Assembly: GCF_009299505.1 (NCBI RefSeq)
Contig: NZ_WBSM01000015.1
Location: 1 to 43,524 of the forward strand
Source of the DNA: Bifidobacterium ramosum
GTDB taxonomy: Bacteria; Actinomycetota; Actinomycetes; Actinomycetales; Bifidobacteriaceae
Length of the DNA stretch: 43,524 bases
Direction: 5' to 3'
A program made the position numbers and the translations under genes. This document shows, one piece after another, positions 8,544 through 15,541 of the stretch. How positions within the stretch are numbered: position 1 is the first letter of the stretch; the number at the start of each line of letters is the position of its first letter. The notes below the pieces were generated by a model. It did not search any database, was not told the DNA's origin, and worked only from the letters and a program-made list of their open reading frames with translations.

Positions 8544-9095
8544 GTGAAGGCATTCATCGACGCGAACGTATTCGTTTCCAAATGGATCTGTGATGTGACC
8601 CTCTCGGTGGCGGAGTCATCCCTTTGTGAATTGTCCTGGAGTTCGAAGGTGCTCGACGAGGCAAGGGAGCCTCTGAAACGTCTTCAGAAACTTGATGACA
8701 TGACGGTTGACCGATACTATCGAGCGATGAACAGGGCTTTCCCGCAAGCCAACGTCGATGGGTGGGAGCCGCTGGAGCAATCAATCGTGCTTCCCGACCT
8801 GGATGACAGGCACGTCGTCGCGGCGGCGATGCAAGCGGGCGTGGATGTGATCGTCACATTCAACCTCAAGGACTTTCCTTTGGACGCACTTGCCGAGTTT
8901 GGGTTGCGCGCGGTGTCGCCGGACATGTTTCTTGTTTCCATCATTGATGGACATCCCGAGGAGACATTGCGTGTCATGAACGCGCTGGTCTCTTCGAAGA
9001 AGCGGCCTCCGCGTACCATGCAGGAGGAGATCCAACACCTCAGGGCCACCGGAGCGCCGCTGTTCGCCTCAAGACTCGAGGAATTCTTGAGCTGA
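8544..9095 (+). CDS. PIN-domain toxin (VapC-like ribonuclease)
   Basis: A 183-residue PIN nuclease. The strand MKAFIDANVFVSK holds the first catalytic aspartate (D6). LPDLDDRHVVAAAM near 87-100 holds further acidic residues, and VIVTFNLKDFP near 108-118 is the usual PIN core with the last acidic position. The C terminus (125-183) is a helical extension beyond the minimal PIN fold. The likely activity is metal-dependent endoribonuclease cleavage that arrests translation unless bound by the upstream antitoxin. It starts at GTG 8544, 12 bp after the antitoxin stop, with GGGGTGA as a possible ribosome site. A hairpin repeat follows 12 bp after the stop and may end the transcript. Confidence 0.8.
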   Translation: MKAFIDANVFVSKWICDVTLSVAESSLCELSWSSKVLDEAREPLKRLQKLDDMTVDRYYRAMNRAFPQANVDGWEPLEQSIVLPDLDDRHVVAAAMQAGVDVIVTFNLKDFPLDALAEFGLRAVSPDMFLVSIIDGHPEETLRVMNALVSSKKRPPRTMQEEIQHLRATGAPLFASRLEEFLS

Positions 9096-9107
9096 ATGGT
9101 GGAGTTG

Positions 9108-9153
9108 ACGGACATACAGCCGATATGTCCGGTCGAATCGGCTGTATGTCCGT
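9108..9153. repeat. Family-A hairpin repeat, copy 1
   Basis: Perfect 17-bp inverted repeat (ACGGACATACAGCCGAT and complement) around a 12-nt loop, directly after the PIN toxin gene. First of nine copies of the same dispersed element in this window. No T-run follows, so a simple intrinsic terminator is not evident. Confidence 0.85.
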
Positions 9154-9204
9154 TGGGATGGATGGGCTGGGATGAAATGCGGCTCTCGTGTTGCGGAATT
9201 TTGC

Positions 9205-9214
9205 GGGGGGGGGG
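9205..9214 (+). repeat. G10 homopolymer tract in the spacer before the MFS gene
   Basis: Ten consecutive G residues lie in the 324-bp spacer between the toxin gene and the MFS gene. A frame open through this spacer (9172-9441) contains a lipobox-like LMSGC segment after the tract but has poor coding character and overlaps the MFS start, so I do not call it a gene. Apart from this tract and hairpin copy 1, I see nothing firm in the spacer. Confidence 0.7.
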
Positions 9215-9419
9215 CTAGTATCGGGGCGGGCTTGATGAGCGGCTGTGCCGGCGGTGCCGGCGAGTCCGTTTCCTCGGTGTCTGCTGCAGCGGAGGTTGGC
9301 GTGGGAACGTCGCCGCCGAGGATGCTGAGGAATACCGAGGATGTCGGACGGTGCCGGAAACCGTCATATGACGTGACGCCGTGCGACGTCGCGGATAACG
9401 GAATGATGAGGGGGACATC

Positions 9420-10865
9420 ATGCGTGGGCTGGCGATGCTAAGCGTAGCGTTGCGATGGGCGTTGGTCGGCATGACGCTGTCGATGCTGAGCAACGCGATT
9501 TTCGAAGGATCGGTGATCCCGTCCATTCTGCTCGTCGGCTTGCCCGCATGGGTGATCGCATTCCGCAGGACATTCGGCCTGATCATCGATTTCGCGTCGC
9601 CAGTCGCCGCGTGGATTGTACAATGTTGCGGCTCGTTCCGTTCGCTCGCCACCGCTGAGGGCGTCGAAGGCGCGCTCTGCCTCGCGGTCGCAGTCGTGCC
9701 AAGCGGCTGGCCGTACTGGAAATGGCTGTTGTTGGCCCTGTCCTGTCTGCTGCTCATGACCGGTCAGATCATCGACGTGGCCGGCGAAGTCTTTGAAGTG
9801 GATGCGGCGGCCGGTGACGACGATATGCTCGTGCGATACAGCGGATACGTCGGCGTGATCTCCAGCGTTGCCGGCACGCTGCTCGGTCAGGTCGCCGGAT
9901 CGGCCATCGCGAACGCGTCGATCACGGCGATGCTGCTGACGTCCGCTGCGCTGTCGTTCGGCTGCGCGCTGACGCGATTCCGTACGCGCGATCTCATGCC
10001 GTCCAGTACGTTGCGCACAGCGGAGACAGTCGACGAGACGGCCGATGCGAACGCTGACGCAGACGACGTCATCGATGACGCCGGCACAGTCGCGGCGCCA
10101 TCCGATACGTCCGATACGTCCGACGCGTCCGAGGATCCCTCCATCAAGGCCTCCACGTCGCCCGATCAGACCGACTGCTGCGGTCACGTTGAGCATGATC
10201 ACGCCGATCGCAACGATGATGAGCGCGACCATCACACACATCACACATCCACCGAACGATCCGGCCAATCCGACGAACAAACCACGCGCCCGGCGACGTC
10301 ACGGCCACGCCCATCGTCATTGACGACTACCAAACTGTTCGTCGCATCGTTACTGCTCGCACTCATCCCGTCATTGTGGACCAGCTACGCGCTGCTCGGC
10401 CTCGGCGCCACATACGGCGGCGACGCATTGACGATCCTGTATGCGTGCGGCGGCATCGGCAGCATCATCGGATCGTTCGTCTACATGCGCGGTTCGCATC
10501 GTCTCGGCATGCGTCGCATCGCTACGATCGGCATCGCCGCAACGGCCGTCAGCCTGATCATCGTGCTGATCCCGGCGCTGCCGGCCGCATGCGTAACCTG
10601 GCTGATCAACGGATTCGGCTACGGACTGCTGGCGCAGGCCGTGATCGTGTCGCGGCAGCTTCTGTTGCATGGCAACGATCTCGCCCGGTTCAGCGGACGG
10701 TCACGGTTCGCGTTCGCGATCGGCAGTGCGGTCGGTACGTGGGGAGGCTGGCTCGGCAGCGCGCACTGGCGGCTGCTTGCGGCGATCGCACTGGTACTGT
10801 GCGCCGGTTTCGTACCGCTGCTGCGCGCCATGCCGCACACGACCACGTCGTCGCATCGCGCATAG
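9420..10865 (+). CDS. MFS-like multi-spanning carrier with Asp/His-rich central loop
   Basis: A 481-residue integral membrane protein organised as two hydrophobic halves (about 1-190 and 300-470), as in major facilitator transporters. The halves are joined by a strongly hydrophilic loop at about 195-300. The loop is rich in Asp, Thr and Ser and contains a cluster of Cys and His (DCCGHVEHDHADRN...HHTHH). In MFS proteins the central loop is cytoplasmic, so this one could bind metal, but that is inference. ATG 9420 is preceded by GAGGGGGACATC. Substrate is unknown. The gene stands alone between a G10-containing spacer and a terminator hairpin. Loop length is well above the family norm. Confidence 0.75.
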   Translation: MRGLAMLSVALRWALVGMTLSMLSNAIFEGSVIPSILLVGLPAWVIAFRRTFGLIIDFASPVAAWIVQCCGSFRSLATAEGVEGALCLAVAVVPSGWPYWKWLLLALSCLLLMTGQIIDVAGEVFEVDAAAGDDDMLVRYSGYVGVISSVAGTLLGQVAGSAIANASITAMLLTSAALSFGCALTRFRTRDLMPSSTLRTAETVDETADANADADDVIDDAGTVAAPSDTSDTSDASEDPSIKASTSPDQTDCCGHVEHDHADRNDDERDHHTHHTSTERSGQSDEQTTRPATSRPRPSSLTTTKLFVASLLLALIPSLWTSYALLGLGATYGGDALTILYACGGIGSIIGSFVYMRGSHRLGMRRIATIGIAATAVSLIIVLIPALPAACVTWLINGFGYGLLAQAVIVSRQLLLHGNDLARFSGRSRFAFAIGSAVGTWGGWLGSAHWRLLAAIALVLCAGFVPLLRAMPHTTTSSHRA

Positions 10866-10902
10866 AGCAAGTGCAGCCAGGCGATCCGTCAACAAACGCA
10901 AC

Positions 10903-10947
10903 GATCCCGTGCCGCCAACGTAATCAATACGTACACGGCACGGGATC
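10903..10947. terminator. Hairpin between MFS gene and small membrane protein gene
   Basis: A 12-bp perfect GC-rich stem (GATCCCGTGCCG and complement) with a 21-nt loop lies between two convergent genes and could serve both. No long T-run is present. The rest of the 228-bp spacer shows nothing recognisable. Confidence 0.65.
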
Positions 10948-11093
10948 CTCATATCACATCACCGATTCGACATCACAGACATCATGGAATGCACAAGCGA
11001 CGCAACGCAACCGTCGTTCGTTGTCGTCCGTCGTCACCTATCCGCCGTCGCCGGATCATCGAATCGTCAACGCATCGGTATCAATACGGGAAA

Positions 11094-11333
11094 TCAGGCC
11101 TCCGCAGCCGCGGCCGGCGCGGCCTCCTCGGCCTTCTCCGCCTCGTCATCGGCCTTGGCGGCGTCCTTGTTCAGACCAAGATCGACCGGCGACGAGCTGT
11201 TCTCCCACGGCTCCTCCCACGGATCGTAATCCGGGTTCTGCTGCTTGTAGATGTACAGGCCCACCAGGCCGGCGAGCAGAGCGCCGAACAGCAGCGCAAA
11301 GAACTTCCAACCGTTAGAAGACTTGTTCTCCAT
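11094..11333 (-). CDS. Small single-pass membrane protein, function unknown
   Basis: A 79-residue protein: short polar N terminus, one hydrophobic segment at about 11-31 (FFALLFGALLAGLVGLYIY), then an acidic, tryptophan-containing stretch (DYDPWEEPWE) and an Ala/Glu/Lys-rich tail. The ATG at 11333 is chosen because GGAAAGGAGCC precedes it; a longer frame would run into the promoter of the divergent rhomboid gene. No family recognised. The small size with acidic Ala-rich end resembles accessory membrane proteins seen in actinobacteria. Confidence 0.72.
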   Translation of the reverse strand: MENKSSNGWKFFALLFGALLAGLVGLYIYKQQNPDYDPWEEPWENSSSPVDLGLNKDAAKADDEAEKAEEAAPAAAAEA

Positions 11334-11509
11334 GACGGCTCCTTTCCCAATCGTGCGGCCGGCTTGCCCATCCAAGCCAACTCTGCTCTCCATCTTAGAA
11401 CGCGGAATGTGACGATTGGGTGGATTTACACGGCCTTGGCCGCAAAGTCGCCGCCCGTGCGCCGGGCTCGTTGGCCGCTTGTCGGTCGATTGCCGGTAGA
11501 GTGAGACGC

Positions 11510-12304
11510 ATGGCATATCACGGTTTCAGTCTGTTCCCCGGTTCCCCGACGCTGCGCGAACTGTTCGACAAACGCACGATCCGCTACCATTGGCGCGACA
11601 ACGGACCGGTGATCACCACCGTGATTCTGCTGGCGTGCGTCGCCGTATGGGTCGTCGAGCTGCTGCTCGCGCTCGTATGGCCGGGCGGCCTGAGCGCGTT
11701 GCTTGAATTCGGCATGTTCCAGCCGATGCTCGCCACACGCCATCCGTGGACGTTCGTCACGTCGATGTTCCTGCACCAGCCGACGTCGATCCTGCACATC
11801 CTGTTCAACATGCTCACGCTGTGGTCGGTGGCGCCGGTGCTGGAACGCATGATGGGGCATTGGCCGTTCTTGGCGCTGTACATGCTGTCGGGCATTGGCG
11901 GTGGGCTCGGCATGATGGCGTGGGGTGTGATCTGGCCGGGCGGCGCGGGATGGCTGAGCGCGGCGTATGGTGCGTCGGGCGCGCTGTTCGGGTTGTTCGC
12001 GGCGATGCTGATCGTGTACCGTCGCGTCGGTGCGGATATCAGTTCGATGCTGGTGTGGATGGTGATCAACTTCGCGATGCCCGTGGTGGTGCGGGGGATC
12101 GCATGGCAGGCGCACGTCGGCGGGTTCCTGATCGGTGCGCTGTTCACGTGGCTGTTGGTGTCACCGAAACCGCGGTGGTCGCGCGGCAAGAGTCTGGCGT
12201 ATCGGACGACGGTGTACGGTGTGGCCGTGTTCGTGCTGATGGTGGTGCTGGTCGCGGTGTGTGATTTGCGCAATCCGATGGTGATGGGGTTCCTGTTCGG
12301 GTGA
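11510..12304 (+). CDS. Rhomboid family intramembrane serine protease
   Basis: A 264-residue membrane protease with about six or seven segments. The catalytic serine is in YGASGALFG (S156) and the catalytic histidine in AHVGGFLIG (H202). The upstream membrane segment carries the family signature H89...N100 (HQPTSILHILFN). It cleaves transmembrane helices of other proteins within the bilayer; natural substrates are unknown. The ATG at 11510 lacks a ribosome site but lies 7 nt after TAGAGT (11497-11502), which suggests a leaderless transcript. A longer frame from 11420 would include residues unlike rhomboids. The hairpin with T6 at 12368-12418 likely ends the transcript. Confidence 0.88.
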   Translation: MAYHGFSLFPGSPTLRELFDKRTIRYHWRDNGPVITTVILLACVAVWVVELLLALVWPGGLSALLEFGMFQPMLATRHPWTFVTSMFLHQPTSILHILFNMLTLWSVAPVLERMMGHWPFLALYMLSGIGGGLGMMAWGVIWPGGAGWLSAAYGASGALFGLFAAMLIVYRRVGADISSMLVWMVINFAMPVVVRGIAWQAHVGGFLIGALFTWLLVSPKPRWSRGKSLAYRTTVYGVAVFVLMVVLVAVCDLRNPMVMGFLFG

Positions 12305-12367
12305 TGTGAGCGGCCGGGCGGGTGTGGGCTGCTTGGCTTGTCGCGTTGTCTGGCGCGTTTTGTGATG

Positions 12368-12418
12368 ACGGACATACCGCCGATTGTGATGGCGCGATCG
12401 GCTGTATGTCCGTTTTTT
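12368..12418 (+). terminator. Family-A hairpin repeat, copy 2, with T-run
   Basis: A 17-bp inverted repeat of family A, with one mismatch in the left arm (ATACCGCC instead of ATACAGCC), followed directly by six T residues. It is 63 bp after the rhomboid stop. This is the only copy in the window with a clear rightward T-run, so it can act as an intrinsic terminator. Confidence 0.8.
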
Positions 12419-12595
12419 GATGATTTGTTGGTGGGGTTGCAGGAGCGTGGGAGGGACTGCGGGGTCGCGGGACCATGGGGATGGGGCTGTGGGACTGCGA
12501 GACCGGTGGAACTGCGGTCCATCTCCGTGTTCCCTTGTCTGCTCGAGTTGTCCCTCTGTCCGCAGTCTCTCTCCTTAGCCCCGCTTTATCTTCTC

Positions 12596-12643
12596 AACGG
12601 ACATACAGCCGATTTCGTGGGGTAAATCGGCTGTATGTCCGTT
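12596..12643. repeat. Family-A hairpin repeat, copy 3
   Basis: Perfect 20-bp inverted repeat extending the AACGGACATACAGCCGATT core by one base, with an 8-nt loop, in the gene-free stretch between the rhomboid gene and the DnaA-box array. Confidence 0.85.
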
Positions 12644-12700
12644 AAGGGGAGGGGAGGTGGGACATGGAGGAAAGCGATCGATAGTCGTCGTTTCGCTCCG

Positions 12701-12746
12701 ACGGACATACAGTCGATTGAGAGTATGTAATCGGCTGTATGTCCGT
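12701..12746. repeat. Family-A hairpin repeat, copy 4
   Basis: Eighteen-bp inverted repeat of family A with one mismatch that still allows a G:U pair in RNA (AGTCGATT against AATCGGCT). It lies 58 bp after copy 3 and about 100 bp before the DnaA boxes. No coding sequence lies between copies 2 and 4. Confidence 0.85.
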
Positions 12747-12842
12747 TGAGATAGGGGTGGCATGAGAATGGGGAGGGGCGAGCGACGGCTGCGCGGTGAG
12801 CAGCAGGTACGTGACGGGTGTGCAGGAATTACACACATGTAG

Positions 12843-13162
12843 TTTTCCACAAAATGTGGAAAACAATGTGGATAACTTGGGTATAACTTCGAACAAACGG
12901 TGGATAAGTTGTGGCGGAAAACTGTGCGGTTATCCACAATCCTTGAAATTCCAACGTTTGTGGATTGTGGATAATGTGCACAACCAGTTATCCACATATC
13001 AACACATGCAGTTATGCACAAAATGTGGATAACTATGGGGATAACTGGTGGATAAGTGTCGAACCTGAGTGGATAACCGCCTACGTATGGTGGATAGTCT
13101 GTGGATAAGTTGTGGATAACTCCGAAAAACATTGGAATTGCAACATTCTCGTCGGTGGATAA
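12843..13162. other. Dense DnaA-box array (candidate oriC or DnaA-binding reservoir)
   Basis: Eight perfect matches to TTATNCACA or its complement occur at 12867, 12930, 12966, 12988, 13012, 13024, 13100 and 13111. Seven sites match 8 of 9 bases (12843, 12855, 12899, 13036, 13047, 13068, 13154), and weaker ones are at 12959 and 13089, all within 320 bp. Both orientations occur, but the right half (13024-13162) is almost entirely TGTGGATAA orientation. Such density is known from replication origins and from DnaA-titrating loci. dnaA and dnaN are not in the window, so which of the two this is cannot be settled here. Confidence 0.85.
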
Positions 13163-13236
13163 CTTGTTCCGCATATTGGAATATCGGAGCGTGCCAAAAG
13201 CGCGCAACGTATGAAGCGACGATCCGTTACTCGTTC

Positions 13237-13280
13237 TTGACTTTCCGTCGAGGAAAGTGTTATCCTTTCCATAACGGAAA
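13237..13280 (+). promoter_or_regulatory. Promoter with twin TTTCC-N5-GGAAA operators
   Basis: TTGACT (13237-13242) and TATCCT (13261-13266) are spaced by 18 bp. Two palindromes of identical design overlap it: TTTCC-N5-GGAAA centred at 13249 in the spacer and again at 13273 just after the -10, 24 bp apart. This fits a promoter controlled by a dimeric repressor. The promoter faces the membrane protein gene at 13457, whose neighbour encodes a winged-helix protein. Between here and 13457 there is a 6-codon frame at about 13286 and nothing else clear. Confidence 0.6.
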
Positions 13281-13456
13281 CAATCATGGTGATGCGCAAC
13301 CCGTGAACGCTTCCGGACCGGTCAATCAATCGCACGATCGAACCGCACCGACACGCGGTACCGATCGTTCCTCTGCACACGAAACCCGTCCCGTTCGCAT
13401 CTAGTTCACCGTATCCGCCGTCGCCCGTCGCCGGTGCCGAGCATAAGGAAGCCATC

Positions 13457-14551
13457 ATGAACCGCAATACCCAGTCTCAAACCGCCGTTCCGGTCGCGCA
13501 ACAAACCGAACTTCGGCAATCCAATCAATCCAACCGATCCCGGCAATCCGCCGCGGATGCGCTCTCCTTCCTCACCGCAGACCGTGAAGCCACAGCCGAT
13601 CGTTACACGCTCCCCTTCTCCTTCGACCTGGTCATGTGCGTGTTCCTGGCTCTGATGCTCGCGATGTTCTGGTTGCTGCGCAATGACATATTCGTCTCCG
13701 ATGACTTCGTGTTCGCGCTCACCATCGGAGGCATGATCGTTGCGCTGGCCGCGTCGGTCGTCGCGCTCATGCTCATATGGCGCAAACGCGGCGTCCACGC
13801 CGTCATCTGGCCGCCGACCCGTCTGACGGCGGTGTATATGGTGCTTGAATTCATCCTGGGGATCGTTACGGTCGGCGTCCTCGTGATCGCGCCGCTCGCC
13901 CACTGGCAGGCCGCGCTCGTCATCGTCGCCACCGCGCTCGTCACGCTGCTGCTCGAACGGCTGACCTACCGTGAGATCCGCCGTTACATCATCGCCGGCG
14001 GCTCCATGTCGCCGTACCTGCTGGAGCACAACCATCGGCGCTACGGTGCGAACGGGGAACTGTGGACCATGGCGCGATTCCGCGCGCTTCCCGACGACGA
14101 ACGGCGGGCGGCCGCGCAACTGGTCGTCATGCCGCTGTGGTTCTATCCCTTCGTGGCCGCAGGGGTGGTGGCCGTGATCTGGGCCATCGGCGACGTTGCG
14201 GTAATGGTCTCGGCCGGGGCCTTCTCGTGGCATCATGCGATTGAAGCCGCATTCCTGGCATCGTGCGCGGGCGTGATGTTTGAGCGCGTCGTGCAATATG
14301 TACGCGACAACAATATGGACACCCGCATGCGGCCGCCGACCCGAGTTTGCTGGGCGCTGGCGATCGCCATGTGTGCGATGTGCCTCGTGCCCGTGTATAC
14401 ATGCGGATTCGTGGTCGGATACACGCTGCGACATGCGGAGGTGCCGGTGGGGGACCTGTTCATTCACGGCGCGGTGTTCGTGGTGCTGTTCTCGGTGCTC
14501 GGGTGGGTGTATGACCGCAAACAGCGCGACGCGATCGCGGCCGGAGTGTGA
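13457..14551 (+). CDS. Multi-spanning membrane protein, function unknown
   Basis: A 364-residue protein with a Gln/Asn/Ser-rich soluble N terminus (1-50) and about eight hydrophobic segments in two groups (55-165 and 225-355), separated by a hydrophilic loop (about 170-225: YREIRRYIIAGGSMSPYLLEHNHRRYG). The start has AAGGAAGCC upstream. No transporter or enzyme signature was recognised. A small winged-helix regulator gene follows after 82 bp. A membrane protein plus a small regulator behind a promoter with twin palindromes suggests a self-controlled, signal-responsive unit, possibly drug or envelope related; this is inference. Confidence 0.75.
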   Translation: MNRNTQSQTAVPVAQQTELRQSNQSNRSRQSAADALSFLTADREATADRYTLPFSFDLVMCVFLALMLAMFWLLRNDIFVSDDFVFALTIGGMIVALAASVVALMLIWRKRGVHAVIWPPTRLTAVYMVLEFILGIVTVGVLVIAPLAHWQAALVIVATALVTLLLERLTYREIRRYIIAGGSMSPYLLEHNHRRYGANGELWTMARFRALPDDERRAAAQLVVMPLWFYPFVAAGVVAVIWAIGDVAVMVSAGAFSWHHAIEAAFLASCAGVMFERVVQYVRDNNMDTRMRPPTRVCWALAIAMCAMCLVPVYTCGFVVGYTLRHAEVPVGDLFIHGAVFVVLFSVLGWVYDRKQRDAIAAGV

Positions 14552-14633
14552 TCGGCATGACCGGTATGATAAGGGTTCCGCGCCTGGGATGTCCGGGCGG
14601 GAACGACTATGAGCCGCGGAAAGGAGGTGCATC

Positions 14634-14930
14634 GTGAGCGAACCGCAGTTCAACGAGGTGATCCATGCGCCGATGCGCCTGCGCATCTGCGGCATGCTGC
14701 ACAGTGCGGGCGAGATCGAGTTTGCGGCGATCCGCGACATGCTCGGTGTGAGCGACGCCGTGTGCTCCAAACATCTGAAGGTCTTGGCGGAGAACGGCTA
14801 CGTCACCCTCGACAAGCGTCCGAGCAACCGCAACGGCCATGACATCACTTGGGTGTCGCTTACCGATGAAGGTGCCGAGGCCTTCGCCTCCCACATCGCT
14901 GCCCTCCAGCTCATCGCTGGTATGGCGTGA
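14634..14930 (+). CDS. Small winged-helix transcriptional regulator
   Basis: A 98-residue single-domain DNA-binding protein. After MSEPQFNEVIHAPMRLRI comes an ArsR/MarR-like winged helix: IEFAAIRDMLGVSDAVCSKHLKVL is the helix-turn-helix and NGYVTLDKRPSNRNGHDITWVSLT is the beta wing. It matches the small single-domain regulators that often sit beside a membrane protein they control. Translation starts at GTG after a near-perfect AAGGAGGTG. TATGAT at about 14566 may give it its own promoter. The twin palindromes at 13237-13280 are the best candidate target. Two complex repeat elements follow 17 bp after the stop. Confidence 0.85.
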   Translation: MSEPQFNEVIHAPMRLRICGMLHSAGEIEFAAIRDMLGVSDAVCSKHLKVLAENGYVTLDKRPSNRNGHDITWVSLTDEGAEAFASHIAALQLIAGMA

Positions 14931-14946
14931 CGTGGTGGACGGTACA

Positions 14947-15149
14947 GTTTGCCGATCGAGAGGCTGAATCCGCGATTCGTCGGGATCGGTTTGCCGATCG
15001 AGAGACGAGCGCTTGCATCATCGGCACCTTCACCGACCACATGTATACCCCCGAACCGGATGATCCGGATGGTGACGCAACGGAGATTCGCCTCTCAATC
15101 GTCAAACTGACCGGTACGCGGGCCCGAACCAGCCTCTCGATCGTCATAC
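14947..15149. repeat. Four-repeat palindromic element 1 (203 bp)
   Basis: Two direct copies of GTTTGCCGATCGAGAGGC (14947-14964, 14989-15006) are followed after 83 bp by two inverted copies (15090-15107, 15132-15149). Spacing within each pair is exactly 42 bp. The stretches between copies are themselves partly complementary, so the whole forms a long imperfect hairpin. It has the same architecture as the elements at 15178 and 39397, with a variant motif sharing the GAGAGGC end. No coding sequence is recognisable inside. Confidence 0.75.
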
Positions 15150-15177
15150 TCCTGGCAAGCGTATGAAATCGAAAAGG

Positions 15178-15384
15178 CTTTCTCCACACTCAGAGGCAGA
15201 TTTCCCCGTCGTGCAGGGGTCTTTCTTCAAAGTGAGAGGCAGTCGCTCTGTGCGTTCGGCCCTGTTGGGGATACGGACAGGCTCGTACGGGGGCATCTGA
15301 ATCGGTGTTGCACGGGAACGCTGCCTCTCAGTTCGGAGAAAGACCTGCGCAACGTTCACAATCTGCCTCTCAGTTTCAAGAAAA
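15178..15384. repeat. Four-repeat palindromic element 2 (207 bp)
   Basis: Two leftward copies (15178-15198, 15221-15241) and two rightward copies (15322-15342, 15364-15384) of a 21-bp motif close to GCCTCTCAGTTTGGAGAAAG. Pair spacing is 43 and 42 bp and the central segment is 80 bp. It lies 28 bp after element 1, and the CPBP protease gene starts 157 bp later. The remaining 15385-15541 has no recognisable feature apart from the ribosome site. Confidence 0.78.
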
Positions 15385-15541
15385 CCCTGCATCACGGGTT
15401 CTTGGTGCCGCAAATCCCACGACCGGCCTTCCCACACGCCTCATTCGCCATCCGCCCTCAACAGGTGTTGACACCAGCACATCCCACGCGCATCCGCGCC
15501 GCATACTGAAACCGCACCCTCACTGCAAAGGAGCCACTCCC

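Noticed and set aside
9172..9441. Possible 89-residue lipoprotein-like frame
   Set aside because: No ribosome site, no real signal peptide, crosses a G10 tract and overlaps the MFS start; kept only as context for the tract.
12143..12158. Second parS-like CACGTG site in the rhomboid gene
   Set aside because: Only the central CACGTG matches; flanks do not fit the consensus.
12575..13207. 210-residue leftward frame
   Set aside because: Its translation covers a hairpin repeat and the DnaA boxes; open only because stop codons happen to be rare on that strand.
13132..13404. 90-residue frame between the DnaA boxes and the membrane protein gene
   Set aside because: Starts within the DnaA-box array, spans the promoter with twin palindromes, no coding character.
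14947..15384. CRISPR array
   Set aside because: Only two copies per orientation, opposite halves inverted, and no cas genes; spacing regularity is explained by the paired-palindrome layout.
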